A stretch of 64,000 nt of DNA. Origin: Desulfocicer sp963675955 (GTDB lineage: Bacteria; Desulfobacterota; Desulfobacteria; Desulfobacterales; Desulfobacteraceae). Below the pieces are notes generated by a model that was not told the DNA's origin, searched no databases, and worked only from the letters and a program-made list of their open reading frames with translations. The stretch covers positions 1,364,001 to 1,428,000 of the forward strand of contig CAXXVR010000002.1 in NCBI GenBank assembly GCA_963675955.2, read 5' to 3'. Positions 9,616 to 17,747 of this stretch are shown here, in pieces (position 1 is the first letter of the stretch; each line of letters opens with the position of its first letter). The position numbers and the translations under genes are program-made.

Positions 9616-10338
9616 TCAATCGTTTCTGGAGGGCATGACAAGGTATCTCAGCCACCCCCAAAGGGTATTGCCCTTAAGCAATGCCTGCTCCTGAAGATCC
9701 AGATTCATGGAAATGGTATCGGTATCCCCAAACCGATCACTCCGGGTTATGATCTCCCTTGAAGGGTCCAGGGGCTTAATGACCTTTGCCGGATTCCCCG
9801 CAGCTATGACATTGGCAGGGATATCCCCTGTAACCACACTGCCAGCCCCGATGATGCTGTTCTCTCCAATAGTTACCCCCTTGCACACAATGGCGCTGTC
9901 CCCGATCCATACATTGGGGGCAAGGGTTACGGGGCGGGCCGTGGCCGGGGGCAGACTCCGGTCATAAATACCATGCCAGTCAGAATCCGTAATATAGGCA
10001 TTGCTGGCAATCATGCAATTATCTCCGATGACAATGCTTTGGGCCGCACTGATACGCACCCCCGGGGAGATGAGCACATGATCTCCGATGGTGATGCCGG
10101 GAACATTCTTTTTATCGGTCCACACGGTGAGCCTTGTTTTTTTGTCCGATGATGCCAGAAGTGTAATATTCTCTCCGATGCTCACAGGTCCTCCGAAGAT
10201 CTCCACATGCCAGGCTTTTACCACAAAGGCATTGGCCCCCAGGTGCTGCATCTGGGGTTCCAGAAAATGGTTCAGGTAAAATTTCTGGATGCCAAACCAG
10301 ATTTTTTTGATGAAATAAGGTCTGTGGTCCCGCCTCAT
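9616..10338 (-). CDS. Left-handed beta-helix acetyltransferase (WcaF/NodL-like)
   Basis: Hexapeptide-repeat acyltransferase that would transfer an acetyl group from acetyl-CoA to a sugar or similar acceptor. Imperfect hexapeptides run through the middle and C-terminal half (for example VSIGENI, ITIGDHVLISPGVRI, IVIGDNCMIASNA, VWIGDSAIVCKGVTIGENSIIGAGSVV), followed by AAGNPAKVIKPL, typical of this family. The histidine in ITDSDWHG is the usual catalytic position. The start ATG 10338 overlaps the stop of the upstream toroid gene (ATGA), implying translational coupling; a GTG at 10359 is possible but less likely. 240 residues, cytosolic. It probably modifies a surface polysaccharide or glycolipid, judged only from the family. 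Confidence 0.88.
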   Translation of the reverse strand: MRRDHRPYFIKKIWFGIQKFYLNHFLEPQMQHLGANAFVVKAWHVEIFGGPVSIGENITLLASSDKKTRLTVWTDKKNVPGITIGDHVLISPGVRISAAQSIVIGDNCMIASNAYITDSDWHGIYDRSLPPATARPVTLAPNVWIGDSAIVCKGVTIGENSIIGAGSVVTGDIPANVIAAGNPAKVIKPLDPSREIITRSDRFGDTDTISMNLDLQEQALLKGNTLWGWLRYLVMPSRND

Positions 10339-11396
10339 GATGTAATATCCTGAATGCACTCTTTAAATATAAATCCGTCCCATGCCCTGTGGTCAAAGAG
10401 CCGGGCCGCGGGGGTCAGCTCATAGAGGGCATCTGCTGCCATGAGTACTACACCGTTGGTCCAGGAAATTTTTTCTTCGGGCCAGATGGTCATGTCCGGA
10501 AAGGTGTATCCGCACCAGAAGGTGCCATCTTCAAAGGTACGCTCCTGTATCCATGAAAAGACGATGCGGGCAAGTTTGGAATTGCCCATGGCCGACAGGG
10601 CAAGCACAAATTCTGAGGTTTCAGCCATGGTCACCCAGGGCTGGTCCGACACGCACCGCACCCCCTGGCCTTCAATGACATATTTTTTCCAGTATTTTTC
10701 AATGCGTCGGCTGGCGGCATCTCCGGTGAGAGCACCGCTTAATATGGGGTAGAACCAGTACATGGAGAACCGGGATTTACTGATATTGTAAAGGGAGATA
10801 TCTTCTTTAAGGGATCGTCCCAGCTTATGAAAGGCGATTTCCCACAGGGGGCGTTTTTTTCTGAGCACAAAGGCCACGGTAAGGGCACATTTCAGACTCA
10901 TGAAAATGGAACTGCAGCCTGTTAAAAGGGACATGGGGTCAATGTTGCCTTCGGGACTTCTGGCCCAGTAAATTTCACCGCTGTCCGTCTGGAGGCTGAT
11001 GCTGAAATTAATGGCCTTTTCCATGCAGGGCCACATGGTTTTAAGAAAGGCCGTATCCCGGGTGATGAGCCAGGTGTGCAAAAGACCCGTGGCAATGTAG
11101 GCAGACATGTTAGTTTCCATGGTTCGATCCTCGGGGACACCCTTTATATAAGATGAGTACCAGGAGCCATTGGTGTTCTGGTTGCTTGCCATCCATTGAA
11201 AGGCCTGCCGGGAGGATTGTGCCTGTCCCCCGATGTTCAAGCCCATGGCCGATTCCACAAGGTCCCATGGATCTGTTTTTCCGTCAATGTGCCAGGGAAT
11301 TTCCCCGGTGCTGTACTGTAACTGGGAAATGAGGCCAGTCACTGAGTCTATGTTCAGGGAGAGTTTGGGGCGGGGTTGGCGATTTTCTAAATCCAT
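10335..11396 (-). CDS. Alpha/alpha-toroid protein (prenyltransferase-like/phenyltransferase domain)
   Basis: 353 residues with repeated helical blocks and aromatic-rich motifs such as GEIPWHIDGKTDPWD, TNGSWYSSY, EDGTFWCGYTFPD and WTNGVVLMAADALYEL. These resemble the (alpha/alpha)6 toroids of terpene cyclase/prenyltransferase and some glycoside hydrolase folds. No DxDD cyclase motif is seen, so the reaction is unknown. It overlaps the acetyltransferase gene by 4 bases, and the pair is probably one operon acting on the same glycolipid or polysaccharide. There is no signal peptide. The start ATG 11396 follows CAGGAGAATTGA closely. Confidence 0.7.
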   Translation of the reverse strand: MDLENRQPRPKLSLNIDSVTGLISQLQYSTGEIPWHIDGKTDPWDLVESAMGLNIGGQAQSSRQAFQWMASNQNTNGSWYSSYIKGVPEDRTMETNMSAYIATGLLHTWLITRDTAFLKTMWPCMEKAINFSISLQTDSGEIYWARSPEGNIDPMSLLTGCSSIFMSLKCALTVAFVLRKKRPLWEIAFHKLGRSLKEDISLYNISKSRFSMYWFYPILSGALTGDAASRRIEKYWKKYVIEGQGVRCVSDQPWVTMAETSEFVLALSAMGNSKLARIVFSWIQERTFEDGTFWCGYTFPDMTIWPEEKISWTNGVVLMAADALYELTPAARLFDHRAWDGFIFKECIQDITS

Positions 11397-11828
11397 TCAA
11401 TTCTCCTGTTGGATTTTTTTGGGGATATATTCATTGATTAAATGGGTATTTGTCCTTGATGAATATCTTTTTACCCATTGATTCCCACCGTCATTTTGGC
11501 CCATAACCAGAACTAATCGGGCGCGTTTTATTCGCTTTTTGCGGGATCTTGTCTTCAAGGCTTAATTTTAAAATAAAGGTTAACACGGGTCTGAATTTGT
11601 TTACCTGAAATTGAACTGAAAAAAATCAGTTTATTGGGTTCTATCAAAACGGGGATGGAATGGCAAGGTCATAACGATGGGAATCTTTATGAATTTATAT
11701 TCATTATGATTTGTTTGGTTTAAAGAAGGGTTCAGTTTGGCGGGTTGAAAAGCTCATTATATTTTTAAATAATTATAATTATTGGCTTTTATAAAAAAAC
11801 ATTCCGGTGAAAAAAAATATGAAAATCC

Positions 11829-11857
11829 TTGACACAACCGGATTGATTCTGTTAATT
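11829..11857 (+). promoter_or_regulatory. Probable sigma-70 promoter of fadNA
   Basis: A perfect -35 TTGACA at 11829-11834 is followed, after 17 bases, by TTAATT at 11852-11857, a weaker -10. The fadN start codon lies 62 bases downstream. Confidence 0.55.
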
Positions 11858-11861
11858 ATCA

Positions 11862-11877
11862 ATGAATAGTTATTCAT
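11862..11877. promoter_or_regulatory. Palindromic operator candidate ATGAATA-GT-TATTCAT
   Basis: A perfect 7-2-7 inverted repeat sits just after the -10 box, at or near the transcription start, where a repressor would block RNA polymerase. The half-site resembles the TGAATGA half-site of the TetR-type FadR regulator that controls fadNAE in Bacillus. The resemblance to a fatty-acid regulator site is inference from known families; the palindrome itself is seen directly. Confidence 0.6.
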
Positions 11878-11918
11878 AGTTAATGGATCGTATGATAAAT
11901 TATATATAGGAGGTCGTC

Positions 11919-14327
11919 ATGAGTAGAAAGATCAGAAAGGCTGCAGTGATCGGTTCCGGGATAATGGGTGGAGGTATAGCCGCCCTTCTTGCCGGTGCCG
12001 GCGTAAATGTGCTTTTGCTGGACATTGTTCCCTTTGATTTGACGGATGAAGAAAAGAAAGATCCCACAGCAAGAAATCGCATGGTTAAAGCGGGCATGGA
12101 TGCGGCACTTGCATCCTTTCCATCCCTGTTCATGACCAAAAAAGATGCCGCTTTGATTAAAATCGGCAACCTTGATGATGATTTTGATAAATTGGCAGAA
12201 TGTGACTGGATTGTTGAAGTGGTTGTAGAAAACCTTAAAATCAAACAAAATCTTTTTGGTCGCATCGAAGGCATCAGAAAACCTGGTTCCATTGTCAGTT
12301 CAAATACATCAGGTATTCCTTTAAAAGATATGTCCGCAGGTTTGAGTTCTGAGTTTAAACAGCATTTTCTTGGTACCCATTTCTTTAATCCTGTTCGGTA
12401 TATGCATCTTCTAGAGCTTATTCCCGGAGAGGAGACCCTTCCTGAAGTGCTTGAGTTCATTGCAGGATTTGGTGAAAAACATCTGGGTAAGGGCATTGTC
12501 TGGGCCAAGGATACTCCCAATTTTGTGGGTAACCGTATCGGAGTCCATGGTATTGGGGCTGTGATGTCCTCCATGTTGGAAGATGGATTAACCATCCCTG
12601 AAGTGGACGCCCTGTTTGGCCCGGCCCTGGGTCGACCCAAGACCGCCATTTTTAAAACCACCGATCTGGTGGGCCTTGATACCATGGCCCATGTCTGCCA
12701 GAATTCCTATGATCTGTGCCCCGATGATGAGCAGAGAGAGGCTTTTGTTGTGCCCGAATTCATCAAGCAGATGATTGAGAAAAAGCTTCTTGGTAACAAG
12801 ACCCGGGCGGGTTTTTATAAAACTGATCTTACCCCGGAATGGAAAAAAATCCGCAAGGTGATTAATCCTGTTACCATGGAATACGAGGACCTCACCCGTC
12901 CAAGTTTTCCCTGTCTGGATGCCGCTAAAAAGCTGCCAACCCTTCCTGAAAAAATTAAATGTGTCCTCACCGGAGATGACAAGGGTGCAAAATTTGCCTG
13001 GAAAATGGCAGTAAAAAGTTTCCAGTATGCGGCCAATAGAATTCCTGAAATTTCCGACACCGTTATAGAAATCGATAACTCCATGAAATGGGGCTATAAT
13101 TTTGAGATGGGTCCCTTTGAGCTGTGGGATACCTATGGGGTGGCAGATGCCGTAGAAAGAATGAAGGCAGAGGGATATGATATTCCGGAAAACGTTGCCG
13201 CCATGCTGGCCGCTGGGAATACCTGCTTTTATAAACTGGATCAGGGGAAAAATTATTTTTATGATTTTGCCTCAGCCACTTATAAGCCTGTACCCATGAG
13301 CAAAACCATGGTCAGCCTTGCCGCCGCACGGGGTAACAATAAAGTTGTCCAGGAGAACAAATCTGCAAGCCTCATCGATATAGGAGACGGGGTGTTCTGC
13401 ATTGAGTTCCATACAAAGATGAATGCCCTTAATGGTGAAATCATTGATTCCATTGATGATGCACTTAACTATGTGGATGCCAACGGAGTGGGCCTTGTCA
13501 TCGGTAATCAGGCAGGCGGCGTGCCCGGTGCTTTTTCCGCCGGAGCCGATCTTTCTTTTGTTTCTAAACTGGCCCATGATAAAAAATATGCAGAACTCGA
13601 TGGTTTTCTGGAAAGAGCCCAGATCGGTATTCAGAAAACAAAATATGCGTCCTTCCCGGTGGTTGCAGCTCCCTACGGCATGACCCTGGGTGGTGGATGT
13701 GAAACCTGTCTGGGGGCTGATCGCATTGTGGCCCATGCCGAACTTTACATGGGACTTGTGGAAATCGGTGTGGGACTTTTACCCGCCGGTGGTGGTTGCA
13801 TGAATATCTGGAAGAAATTCATTGACGCTCTTCCCGCAGGTGTTGCAAAAGATACTGATCTTGGCAAGCTCTTTATTCCTGCTTTCATGAATGTGGCCAT
13901 GGCAAAGGTTTCCATGTCCGCAGCCGAGGCTCGGGCCAACGGTTTTCTGGGACTTGCCGATAGAATTGTGTTCAACCGGGATAACCTGGTGGGTGAAGCC
14001 AAGAAAGAGGTTTTGAAAATGGTGGATGATGCCTATGCGCCTCCCATGAAAAAGCCCCTTCGGGTCATGGGAAATGCAGGCCAGGGCATGGTCAACGCCG
14101 AAATTTATAACATGCTCAATGGTAAATTCATGAGTGAGTATGATGCTTTCCTGGCCAGACGGATTGCCTATGTCATGAGTGGTGGAGATGCCAATAAAAA
14201 CAGCATGGTGCCCGAAGAGGGCATTCTCAAGCTGGAACGGGAAGCCTTTGTGGACTTCGTCAAGGAAGATAAAACCCTTGCCAGAATTGATCACATGCTG
14301 AAAACCGGTAAACCCCTGAGAAACTAA
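11919..14327 (+). CDS. fadN: 3-hydroxyacyl-CoA dehydrogenase/enoyl-CoA hydratase fusion
   Basis: Bifunctional beta-oxidation enzyme: hydration of enoyl-CoA and NAD-dependent oxidation of the 3-hydroxyacyl-CoA. The order is dehydrogenase first, hydratase last, as in Bacillus FadN and opposite to E. coli FadB. The NAD motif GSGIMGGG is at residues 12-19. The dehydrogenase signature with catalytic His154 is HFFNPVRYMHLLELIPG. The crotonase domain has SAGADL near residue 541 for the oxyanion hole and catalytic Glu615 in LVEIGVGLLPAGGG. 802 residues fits the family. The start ATG 11919 follows AGGAGGTCGTC. It forms an operon with the thiolase gene 128 bases downstream. Confidence 0.95.
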   Translation: MSRKIRKAAVIGSGIMGGGIAALLAGAGVNVLLLDIVPFDLTDEEKKDPTARNRMVKAGMDAALASFPSLFMTKKDAALIKIGNLDDDFDKLAECDWIVEVVVENLKIKQNLFGRIEGIRKPGSIVSSNTSGIPLKDMSAGLSSEFKQHFLGTHFFNPVRYMHLLELIPGEETLPEVLEFIAGFGEKHLGKGIVWAKDTPNFVGNRIGVHGIGAVMSSMLEDGLTIPEVDALFGPALGRPKTAIFKTTDLVGLDTMAHVCQNSYDLCPDDEQREAFVVPEFIKQMIEKKLLGNKTRAGFYKTDLTPEWKKIRKVINPVTMEYEDLTRPSFPCLDAAKKLPTLPEKIKCVLTGDDKGAKFAWKMAVKSFQYAANRIPEISDTVIEIDNSMKWGYNFEMGPFELWDTYGVADAVERMKAEGYDIPENVAAMLAAGNTCFYKLDQGKNYFYDFASATYKPVPMSKTMVSLAAARGNNKVVQENKSASLIDIGDGVFCIEFHTKMNALNGEIIDSIDDALNYVDANGVGLVIGNQAGGVPGAFSAGADLSFVSKLAHDKKYAELDGFLERAQIGIQKTKYASFPVVAAPYGMTLGGGCETCLGADRIVAHAELYMGLVEIGVGLLPAGGGCMNIWKKFIDALPAGVAKDTDLGKLFIPAFMNVAMAKVSMSAAEARANGFLGLADRIVFNRDNLVGEAKKEVLKMVDDAYAPPMKKPLRVMGNAGQGMVNAEIYNMLNGKFMSEYDAFLARRIAYVMSGGDANKNSMVPEEGILKLEREAFVDFVKEDKTLARIDHMLKTGKPLRN

Positions 14328-14455
14328 GAATTACCGTGCATTCTTAATTTGCTGATTCACACTTGTTTGTCAAAAACCCATTGCTGGTATATTTCACAGG
14401 AAGTGTGAATCATCCAAGATGACATGAAAGATAACAGGAATAGAGAGGAATATCC

Positions 14456-15634
14456 ATGAAAGACGCATATATAGTACAATCTGTAAGAACCCCCGGATGC
14501 AAACAGAGACGGGGATTGTTTAAAGAGACCAGACCCGAAGAGCTCCTTTCCTTTATCATGAAAGAGGCCGTGGACAGAACAGATAATTTAAAGGCCGAAG
14601 ATCTTGAAGATGTGATGTGCGGATGTGCCTTTCCCGAGGCAGAACAGGGCTTGAACATCGGCCGGGTGGCTGCTCAAATGGCCGGATTTCCCGACCATGT
14701 GTCAGGTGCCACGGTGAACCGTTTCTGTGCTTCAGGGCTGGAAGCCATTGCTCTGGCATCGGCCCGGGTGCAGATGGGATGGTCTGAGATCACCATGGGA
14801 GCAGGTGTGGAATCCATGACTTTTGTGCCCATGGGTGGCAATGTGCCCCGACCCCATCCGGAATATTCCAAGACCAATCCTGATAAGTACATTTCCATGG
14901 GCATCACTGCGGAAAATGTGGCCAACCGTTATAAAATCAGCCGGGAAGAGCAGGATATATTTGCTTCAAAGTCCCAGGCCAAGGCAGCCCGTGCCCGGGA
15001 CAATGGTCTGTTTACGGAAATTGTGCCTACACCGGCCTACAAGTATGTGCTCCAGGCCGACGGGACCATGAAAAAAGAGACCTTTATTGTTGAGCACGAT
15101 GATGGCATTCGTGAATCCACACCGGAGAGTCTTGGAAAACTTAGAACCGTGTTTGCTGTAAATGGTTCTGTGACGGCAGGTAACTCCTCCCAGACCACAG
15201 ATGGCGCTGCTGCAACCATCATTGCCTCCAAGGAAAAATGTGAAGAACTGGGATTAAAACCCATTGCCCGCCTGGTGGCTTACACCAGTGTGGGATGCAG
15301 ATCTGATGAAATGGGTGTGGGACCCCGGTATGCCATTCCCAAGGTACTGGAAGTTGCAGGATTGACCATTGATGATATTGATATCTATGAAATCAACGAG
15401 GCCTTTGCTTCCCAGGCCATCTACTGCATCCGGGAACTTAATCTGGAACAGTATATGGACAAGATCAACATCCATGGCGGTGCCATTGCCCTTGGTCACC
15501 CCCTGGGATGCACCGGTGCTAAACTCACCGCCACCTGTCTTGCCAACCTTAAAGAGGTCAATGGCAGATATGGGGTTGTTTCCATGTGCATTGGCGGGGG
15601 TATGGGCTCTGCTGCTGTTTTTGAAAGATTGTAA
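14456..15634 (+). CDS. fadA: Acetyl-CoA acyltransferase (beta-ketothiolase)
   Basis: Last step of beta-oxidation: thiolytic cleavage of 3-ketoacyl-CoA to acetyl-CoA plus a shortened acyl-CoA. Active-site Cys91 is in NRFCASGLEA, His348 in ALGHPLGCTGAK, and the second catalytic Cys378 in SMCIGGGMGSA. 392 residues, the normal thiolase length. The start ATG 14456 follows GAGAGGAATATCC. It lies behind fadN and ahead of two terminators, so fadNA is a two-gene unit. The acyl-CoA dehydrogenase at 38303 could supply the first step. Confidence 0.95.
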   Translation: MKDAYIVQSVRTPGCKQRRGLFKETRPEELLSFIMKEAVDRTDNLKAEDLEDVMCGCAFPEAEQGLNIGRVAAQMAGFPDHVSGATVNRFCASGLEAIALASARVQMGWSEITMGAGVESMTFVPMGGNVPRPHPEYSKTNPDKYISMGITAENVANRYKISREEQDIFASKSQAKAARARDNGLFTEIVPTPAYKYVLQADGTMKKETFIVEHDDGIRESTPESLGKLRTVFAVNGSVTAGNSSQTTDGAAATIIASKEKCEELGLKPIARLVAYTSVGCRSDEMGVGPRYAIPKVLEVAGLTIDDIDIYEINEAFASQAIYCIRELNLEQYMDKINIHGGAIALGHPLGCTGAKLTATCLANLKEVNGRYGVVSMCIGGGMGSAAVFERL

Positions 15635-15687
15635 CGCCTCCATAACCAGTTTTAAAATTCTGATTCTCTATTTGGAATGACATTGAT

Positions 15688-15720
15688 AAAAGGCTACCTG
15701 GTTGTTCAGGGTGGCCTTTT
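15688..15720 (+). terminator. Intrinsic terminator after fadA
   Basis: Stem AAAAGGCTACC paired with GGTGGCCTTTT, ending in a short T run, 53 bases after the fadA stop codon. Confidence 0.65.
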
Positions 15721-15865
15721 AACGTTTTTAGGTCTTTTTCCTATCTCATAATAGTGGATTCATCTGATTTTGATAGATGCTGGTGCACAATCCTCAGTGT
15801 TGTATATTTTACATAAATCTCAATCCTTGCACAAATCCATGATAAGTCATATTTTTTAACGTAAA

Positions 15866-15902
15866 AAAAGCCCTCAGCAAAATTATTTTGCAGAGGGCTT
15901 TT
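15866..15902. terminator. Bidirectional intrinsic terminator
   Basis: Strong hairpin: AAAAGCCCTC pairs with GAGGGCTTTT, with an inner GCAAAA/TTTTGC stem and one A-A mismatch. A-rich sequence on one side and T-rich on the other let it stop transcription from both fadA and the minus-strand gene. Confidence 0.85.
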
Positions 15903-16011
15903 AATATAGGGCACAACCGAGAATGAAAAAACAGTTGCTGTTAACCTCCAGCACCTAATATCCAGTAATCAGCACCTGTTTTTTTATATAAGAACTTAAT
16001 TTGATTTTAGA

Positions 16012-17331
16012 TTACATGGCCGATTCCGGATGAAACACGTCCACTTCCTTGAGATCATCTCCCAGGTATTCACGTTCGTTGGGACCTAGAATACCAAGGG
16101 ACAGACACAGCATGGTCCAAAGATGAACGGTCTGCCATGCATGGCCATTGACATCGCTCAAGTCATGTACCTGGGCATGACAATTATGGCATGGAGTGAT
16201 GCAGTAATCGGCCTTGGTGGCCAGAATCTGATTGGTTTTGGTCTGTCCATAGGCCCGTCTTGCATCGGTGAAACCTGACTGGAGAAAACCGCCACCGCCA
16301 CCGCAGCAGAAGTTGTTTGATTTGTTGGGAGTCATGTCTATGAAGTTCTCTTCACCAACAACGGCTTTGACAACATATCTCAGATCATCGGCAACGGGGT
16401 CTCCCAGGGTTTTTCTCACCAGCTGACATGGATCCTGGACTGTGAATTTAATCTTTCTGTCCTTGTTCCAGTCACTGCTGGGTTTAAGCTTTCCTTCTTT
16501 AATCCATTTTGCGTAAAGCTGGATAATACTCAGAATCTCAAATTTGTGCTCAATTTTGAATTTTTTCAGTCCTGCCAGGACTGCGAATAGTTCGTGCCCT
16601 CACTCGGTGTTGAGCCAGTATTTGGCCCCCAGATCATCCACTGCCTTGGCCTTGGTGCGGACAATTTTTTCCCAGGACTCATCCTCGGCCATGAACATGC
16701 AGTAATTTTCTGCGGCAAAACCCTTGGAACTGTAAGTCCAGTCAGCATCGGCAAGGTGCAGAATTTTCCAGAGGGGTACCATTTCATCGGGTTCCGTCAC
16801 AGGTTCCCTGGAGTTCTGATTCAGGACATACATGGCACCTTCCCGGTTAACGTCTGCCGTCATTTCGGCAAACTCGGGCTGGGCCTCCTGGTATTCTTCC
16901 AGAACATCAGTTACCACAAATTCAAAATCTTCTTCAGTGGCTCCCATGGCGCTGCAGGTGTCATTTCGAAGGGCCATGTCACAGGAACCTACAATCCCCT
17001 TGGGTTTGTCTTCCCTGGCCCAGGACTGTCTGGCATAAAAAACCAGCTGGGGAATGTTGATTTCCATGGGGCATACATATACGCATCGCTGACACATGGA
17101 GCACATCCAGACCCAGTTGGAGGTCAGGATTTCTTCATCCATCCCCAGGGCCGCCATTCTCAGAAATTTTCTGGGGTCCATGCCTTCAAGTCCCGTGGCC
17201 GGGCACCCCGAAGCACATGCACCGCATGTGAGACAGGCGTTGAGATTGCCACCATCGGGCAGGATCTCCATCACCTTGTTTTTAAAAGCACTTCTGTGCT
17301 TTTTTCCAATCTTAATTGCTGCTTCACCCAT
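16012..17331 (-). CDS. Selenocysteine-containing Fe-S/CCG-domain oxidoreductase (HdrD/DsrK/GlpC-like)
   Basis: 439 residues when the in-frame UGA at 16600-16602 is read as selenocysteine (Sec244). The N-terminal part binds two [4Fe-4S] clusters (CLTCGACASGCP and CSMCQRCVYVCP). A first cysteine-rich region ends in NTE-U-GH, where HdrD/DsrK relatives have a cysteine in ECGH. The complete second CCG domain runs DPCQLVRK, FCCGGGGGF, CHNCHAQ. Reading continues in the same frame through the UGA into conserved sequence, and a perfect stem-loop follows 16 bases later. A standard gene caller would split it into 243- and 135-residue pieces. The start ATG 17331 follows GGAGGAAG. It probably relays electrons between soluble carriers and membrane or dehydrogenase partners; the partner is unknown, although fadNA lies next to it. 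Confidence 0.88.
16567..16583 (-). promoter_or_regulatory. SECIS-like stem-loop of the Fe-S selenoprotein
   Basis: On the minus strand CAGTCCT-GGC-AGGACTG forms a perfect 7-bp stem with a GGC loop, starting 17 bases after the UGA. Bacterial SECIS elements are in-ORF hairpins at about this distance with a G in the apical loop, which SelB recognises. Confidence 0.75.
16600..16602 (-). other. In-frame UGA read as selenocysteine (Sec244)
   Basis: The codon sits in NTE-U-GH, where homologues carry cysteine. Conserved CCG-family sequence continues in the same frame for a further 195 residues. Confidence 0.85.
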
Positions 17332-17747
17332 GCTTTAACTTCCTCCGTATCCTATTGTCATTCAAGTGCGTCAAAAGTTTGGGCGTTTGACGGCACTTTT
17401 CTTTGGGCTTCTTTTGGGCTTTTTGATTGTAATCAATATATTTTGATCACACGGATATCACGCTATTTTTCGCTTATTAACAGGATGTTGTCAACCTATT
17501 TAAGAAAAAAACTGTTTTTTATGCGACCCTTTCTCCTTTATCTGTCTGAAAATTATCATTGGTCGTTCCCCTGGTGTTAGAGCGGTTTATTTGCTTGCAC
17601 TTGATGCTCACCTTTTCGTCTTTAGTCACAAGGCTGACCTCGTTGACCCAACAATTATGACGACTGGTCCATCCTATGGCCAAGCCCCTTTTTTCTGATT
17701 ACATCGTGTTTGACATTTTGTGAACCTGTCCTTAATATGCAAAGCCT
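17332..17747. other. Divergent intergenic region
   Basis: 416 bases between the minus-strand Fe-S selenoprotein gene and hrpA. It holds the hrpA promoter at its right end. No other clear signal was found; the long plus-strand reading frame reaching to 17580 is a shadow of the minus-strand gene. Confidence 0.6.
17710..17738 (+). promoter_or_regulatory. Sigma-70 promoter of hrpA
   Basis: TTGACA at 17710-17715, a 17-base spacer, and TAATAT at 17733-17738. The expected transcription start is around 17745, only about 3 bases before the hrpA ATG, so the message may be leaderless. Confidence 0.75.

Larger units (their letters stand above)
11397..11918. other. AT-rich intergenic region between divergent genes
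   Basis: 522 bases between the minus-strand toroid operon and plus-strand fadN. It holds the fadN promoter and operator described separately and the presumed promoter of the minus-strand pair. The central part, about 11500-11800, is AT-rich and shows no ORF with coding character. Confidence 0.7.
15635..16011. other. Convergent intergenic region with two terminators
   Basis: 377 bases between fadA and the convergent minus-strand selenoprotein gene. It contains the two hairpins listed separately. No other feature was found. Confidence 0.7.

Noticed and set aside
16594..17580. Plus-strand reading frame of 328 residues over the selenoprotein gene
   Set aside because: It overlaps the complete minus-strand Fe-S protein, which has strong cysteine motifs; the plus frame has no recognisable domain.
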